The position numbers and the translations under genes are program-made. Below, piece by piece: positions 5,814 through 7,879 of a stretch of 7,879 nt of DNA (positions within the stretch are counted from its first letter, which is position 1; each line of letters opens with the position of its first letter). Below the pieces are notes generated by a model, which was not told the DNA's origin, ran no database searches, and worked only from the letters and a program-made list of their open reading frames with translations. Source of the stretch: Bacteroidales bacterium UBA1219 (GTDB taxonomy: Bacteria; Bacteroidota; Bacteroidia; Bacteroidales; P3); assembly GCA_002309295.1 (NCBI GenBank), contig DBXF01000017.1, forward strand, positions 1 through 7,879. The letters are read 5' to 3'.

Positions 5814-6989
5814 CTAATGGACAATCATCATACGTTTGCTGTCGGCTATGTTGCCGTCAACCACAAGGGTGTAGACATACATGCCGTCGGGCAGCAGCGT
5901 GCCGTCGAAATCAACGCTTCCGGTGCCGAACTGCGTGATATTCAGTGCGTCGATGAGAATGCCCGACATATTAAAGATGTAAAGTGTGGCCATTGTGGCG
6001 TCGGTGGAGATGTAATATCCTATGTTGGTGCCTTCGTCGAAAGGATTGGGGATGTTCTGGTCGAGGTGCGAGTTGGTGGCGGTGGCGAGGCTGTCGCGGC
6101 GCAGCACGAGCTGGTGCAGGGTGTCCTGCATTTTGTACATCTGTGTGCGTATGTCCTCGATTATGGCGTTCTGGCTTTCGATAATCTGCTGCTGTTCCTG
6201 TATGGAGGCCACAAGCACGGGCACCAGCGACACGTAGTCTATATATTTGTTACCCTCGCCGTCGGTGCTCACCAAGGTGGGGAACTGCTCCTCAAAACCA
6301 CCCAGGTCGAGGCCGTAGCTGAATCTGTCGCCAATTAACTGAGACTGTAACTCTGAGTCTTTCAGAAGGTCGTCGGCAGTTTTGTCGGTAATTTGTTCGC
6401 TGGGGATATCAGAAATGTCGGCCACCGGTGTCAAGTCATCACCAAAGCGGCTGGCAGGCACTGTGTAGGTGTATGTTACAGGCGAGAGCTGCATTATCTG
6501 CGTCAGAGCGTCGTTCATATCGGTTGAGCCCGACATTGTGCCGTTGCCGTAGAATACTGAAAAACCACTGGCTGTTATAGGAATGCGGAAATCCATACCT
6601 GCCAACTGTGTGGTCTCCGTTGCTCCTGGAAATAGGACATTATTGCGGACTTCTAAAGAGGATACAACACTCCCGTTGCCAGTAGAAAGCACTATGCCGT
6701 TCTTGCCGTGCAGCCAAAGCTGGTCGGAGTCGTAATTGCCGTATTCTCCCACGAAAACGTTCCATCCGTTGTGGTCGCGTCTTCCGAAATCGCCGAAAGT
6801 GAGTTTGGAGCCGGCTTTGTATGTCCCGTGGTTACCAAAAATCGACATTGTTGTTACTTCATCTTGGTCGTGCGGCATATAGGGCGTGCCTACAAGCGCC
6901 CTGCCAAGGGAGTCGATTCTTAACTGTGCAAAAGAGGTTGTCGCAAATAAAATTGCGATTGTACTTAATATGTATAATTTTTTTTTCAT
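5814..6989 (-). CDS. T9SS-secreted surface protein with degenerate S74 (tail-fibre chaperone) domain
   Basis: The 391-residue protein is first in the minus operon. Signal peptide MKKKLYILSTIAILFATTSFA with cleavage before Gln22. Residues 30-150 are beta-rich with many Gly and Asn, like a fibre or adhesin shaft. Residues about 153-268 resemble the intramolecular chaperone (S74) domain of phage tail fibres and bacterial surface fibres: DALTQIMQLSPVTYTY corresponds to the ALxxLxxLxPVxYxY segment, and YGLDLGGFEEQFPTLVSTDGEGNKYIDYVSLVPVLVASIQEQ to GFIAQEVExxFPELV...GxxxVDYxxLxPxLIEAIKEQ. The usual SDxRLK motif carrying the catalytic Ser reads STDMNDAL, and IAQE is lost, so self-cleavage is doubtful. 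An acidic insertion occupies about 180-220. A coiled coil (260-300) leads to a T9SS type A sorting domain (NIPNPFDEGTNIGYYI to the end). Start at 6989 in A-rich DNA without SD; a promoter lies about 310 nt upstream. Confidence 0.88.
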   Translation of the reverse strand: MKKKLYILSTIAILFATTSFAQLRIDSLGRALVGTPYMPHDQDEVTTMSIFGNHGTYKAGSKLTFGDFGRRDHNGWNVFVGEYGNYDSDQLWLHGKNGIVLSTGNGSVVSSLEVRNNVLFPGATETTQLAGMDFRIPITASGFSVFYGNGTMSGSTDMNDALTQIMQLSPVTYTYTVPASRFGDDLTPVADISDIPSEQITDKTADDLLKDSELQSQLIGDRFSYGLDLGGFEEQFPTLVSTDGEGNKYIDYVSLVPVLVASIQEQQQIIESQNAIIEDIRTQMYKMQDTLHQLVLRRDSLATATNSHLDQNIPNPFDEGTNIGYYISTDATMATLYIFNMSGILIDALNITQFGTGSVDFDGTLLPDGMYVYTLVVDGNIADSKRMMIVH

Positions 6990-7297
6990 TTTTTCTTTTT
7001 TTTATCGTTGTTTATTTGTTTACCACTTTTTTCTACGTGTTAGGGCAATAATCACGGGAGTTTTTCGTTTTTTAGTTTGTTATTTTTATGGGTTGGGGGC
7101 CTTTGTCCGACGAAAAACACCTTAAACCACGGACAAAGGCCTGCTCAGCCTATATGCGGGTCGGTGGGATGTGTTGGGGTTGGACTTTTCATTTTTTTCA
7201 TTGTTTTTTATGTTTTATACAGCCTTATTATTATCGTATATTTTATTGTTTTTTAGTTTGTTGTGGTGTTATATATGTATATTACACTGAAACCATA
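6990..7297 (-). other. Long 5' leader of the minus-strand operon
   Basis: If transcription begins just after the -7 box at 7304-7311, about 300 nt of untranslated RNA precede the ATG at 6989. The last 90 nt before the ATG are T-rich on + (A-rich in the RNA) and lack an SD. Inside lies a perfect 11-bp inverted repeat (7098-7108 with 7131-7141), part of a repeat copy. No upstream open reading frame or recognisable riboswitch core was seen. Confidence 0.45.
7091..7180. repeat. Partial copy of the palindromic intergenic repeat, with an 11-bp hairpin
   Basis: GGCCTTTGTCC (7098-7108) is the exact inverted complement of GGACAAAGGCC (7131-7141), with a 22-nt loop. The right part, 7131-7164, matches 7493-7526 of the larger element at 28 of 34 positions, with shared words CAAAGGC, CTCAGCCTA and GCGGGTCGG. 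Both continue into G-rich DNA. It lies in the probable operon leader. Confidence 0.75.
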
Positions 7298-7303
7298 ACA
7301 CTG

Positions 7304-7334
7304 CAAATTTACGATTTATTTTCAATAAACCAAA
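7304..7334 (-). promoter_or_regulatory. Bacteroidota-type sigma-A promoter for the minus operon
   Basis: On the minus strand TTTG (7334-7331) is followed after exactly 19 nt by TAAATTTG (7311-7304). This fits the established Bacteroides consensus TTTG-N19-21-TAnnTTTG fully. It is the only full match I found upstream of 6989. The expected transcription start is about 5-8 nt downstream, near 7297. Confidence 0.65.
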
Positions 7335-7368
7335 TTTTTTTTTCATTTTTATGATTATTCATTTTACG

Positions 7369-7546
7369 CCCCCCCCTTATTATCCTGAGCCGGTGCCGCC
7401 TTAGCGGAAGCCCTAAGCTGCGTTTTGTCCAAGTTCGCCTCTTGTGCCTCTGCCTCTGAGCGGCCCTTCGACAAGCTCAGGGACCGCAAAACGGGCAAAG
7501 GCTGCCTCAGCCTAAAGGCGGGTCGGGATAATATGGGTGGGGGGGG
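7369..7546. repeat. About 180-bp imperfect palindromic (REP/MITE-like) element
   Basis: The ends are an 8-C run (7369-7376) and an 8-G run (7539-7546). Inward, the left arm (TTATTATCC, then GCCGCCTTAG, then GTTTTGTCC to 7430) matches the reverse complement of the right arm (ATATTATCC, CCGCCTTTAG, GTTTTGCGGTCC) with small gaps. Near the centre is CCCTTCGACAAGCTCAGGG (7464-7482), which I remember as a very frequent intergenic repeat core in Bacteroidota genomes (recollection, not searched). There is no transposase or credible reading frame, so it looks non-autonomous or a REP-type structure. Confidence 0.75.
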
Positions 7547-7686
7547 TAACATATTGATAATCCATACTTTGCACACCGTCATTCAAATGTGTAAATGTTG
7601 TATTATTCTGATTATCAACAACTTTCATATATCACTTGTTTGTTTTTTCAATTTGTAAAGTTATACATAATCTTTTATTGTCGTGG

Positions 7687-7718
7687 CGTCAAATGTTGTC
7701 GGGTGTCATCATTTGACG
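7687..7718. repeat. Perfect 9-bp inverted repeat
   Basis: CGTCAAATG (7687-7695) pairs with CATTTGACG (7710-7718) over a 14-nt loop. No T tract follows on either side, so a terminator role is unlikely. It may be a protein-binding palindrome or another repeat fragment. Confidence 0.55.
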
Positions 7719-7747
7719 GGAGGGAGGGGGAACTCCGGTGGACTTTT

Positions 7748-7837
7748 GTCTCCCCTGCGGGGCTCAATGGTTGTATGATACACATTTTTTTACAGGGACT
7801 TACGTCCATGCCTATATTATGTCGCCCCTACAGGGCT
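7748..7837. repeat. Pair of GC-rich hairpin repeats at the right edge
   Basis: GTCTCCCCTGCGGGGCT (7748-7764) and GTCGCCCCTACAGGGCT (7821-7837) match at 14 of 17 positions, 73 bases apart. Each is itself a small hairpin (CCCC/GGGG, CCCT/AGGG). Between them is GGACTTACGTCC (7796-7807), another short palindrome. The stretch 7547-7879 holds no credible gene; the remainder is A/T-rich. Confidence 0.6.
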
Positions 7838-7879
7838 GTTTGTTTTACTGCAGCAGGCTATTGACGACTGAAAAAATCT

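Noticed and set aside
5801..5824. Upstream start of the metalloprotease at 5824
   Set aside because: It overlaps the preceding gene, adds charged residues before the signal peptide, and bypasses the SD that fits the ATG at 5800.
5817..6338. 173-residue plus-strand reading frame
   Set aside because: It is antisense to the G+C-rich end of the S74-like gene and shows the His/Val/Gly bias of a shadow frame.
7098..7141. 11-bp hairpin as a transcription terminator
   Set aside because: No U tract follows on either strand, and it belongs to a repeat copy.
7364..7582. 72-residue minus-strand reading frame
   Set aside because: It is a translation of the palindromic repeat (it reads LRSLSLSKGRSEAEAQ), a familiar false protein from Bacteroidota repeats.
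7425..7864. Plus-strand reading frames at 7425-7658 and 7595-7864
   Set aside because: They run through repeats and A/T-rich spacer, with low-complexity Cys/Phe/Tyr-rich translations and no family resemblance.

Overview
This window looks like a chromosomal segment from a member of the Bacteroidota, most likely Bacteroidales, in a lineage with a type IX secretion system (T9SS). The evidence is the bS6, bS18 and bL9 sequences, two C-terminal T9SS sorting domains, a glutamine immediately after each predicted signal-peptidase I site, a TTTG-N19-TAnnTTTG promoter, and genes that mostly lack Shine-Dalgarno (SD) sequences. It is not phage or plasmid DNA.

Left part (1-1202, + strand): the end of the ribosomal protein operon rpsF-rpsR-rplI, closed by a strong intrinsic terminator. 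The rpsF start lies just outside the window. A consensus SD sits before rplI. This is notable because bS6 and bS18, encoded just upstream, are known to help sequester the anti-SD in Bacteroidota ribosomes.

Positions 1203-1469: a convergent intergenic region with short decayed tandem repeats and a second terminator facing the other way.

Middle (1470-6989, - strand): four tightly spaced genes, probably one operon read right to left. First is a surface protein with a degenerate S74-type (tail-fibre chaperone) domain and a T9SS sorting domain. Second is a large secreted M6-like zinc metalloprotease (HELGH) with no T9SS sorting domain. Third is a small T9SS cargo protein of unknown function. Fourth is a lipoprotein whose C-terminal half resembles the prodomain of Bacteroidota S8 proteases. 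A good Bacteroidota promoter lies about 310 nt upstream of the first gene. The set looks like a cell-surface or secreted module; any joint function is inferred only from co-orientation and spacing.

Right part (6990-7879): about 890 bases with no credible gene. It holds the long leader, the promoter, and a family of palindromic REP/MITE-like repeats: a roughly 180-bp imperfect palindrome with C8/G8 ends, a partial copy inside the leader, a smaller hairpin, and a pair of GTC-CCCC...GGGCT repeats at the right edge.

I see no CRISPR array, tRNA, rRNA, transposase or defence system. The most interesting points are the two isolated strong SDs in a clade that mostly ignores SDs, the protease/prodomain-like neighbourhood, the sharp base-composition break at a T9SS domain, and the palindromic repeat copies in and next to the operon leader.
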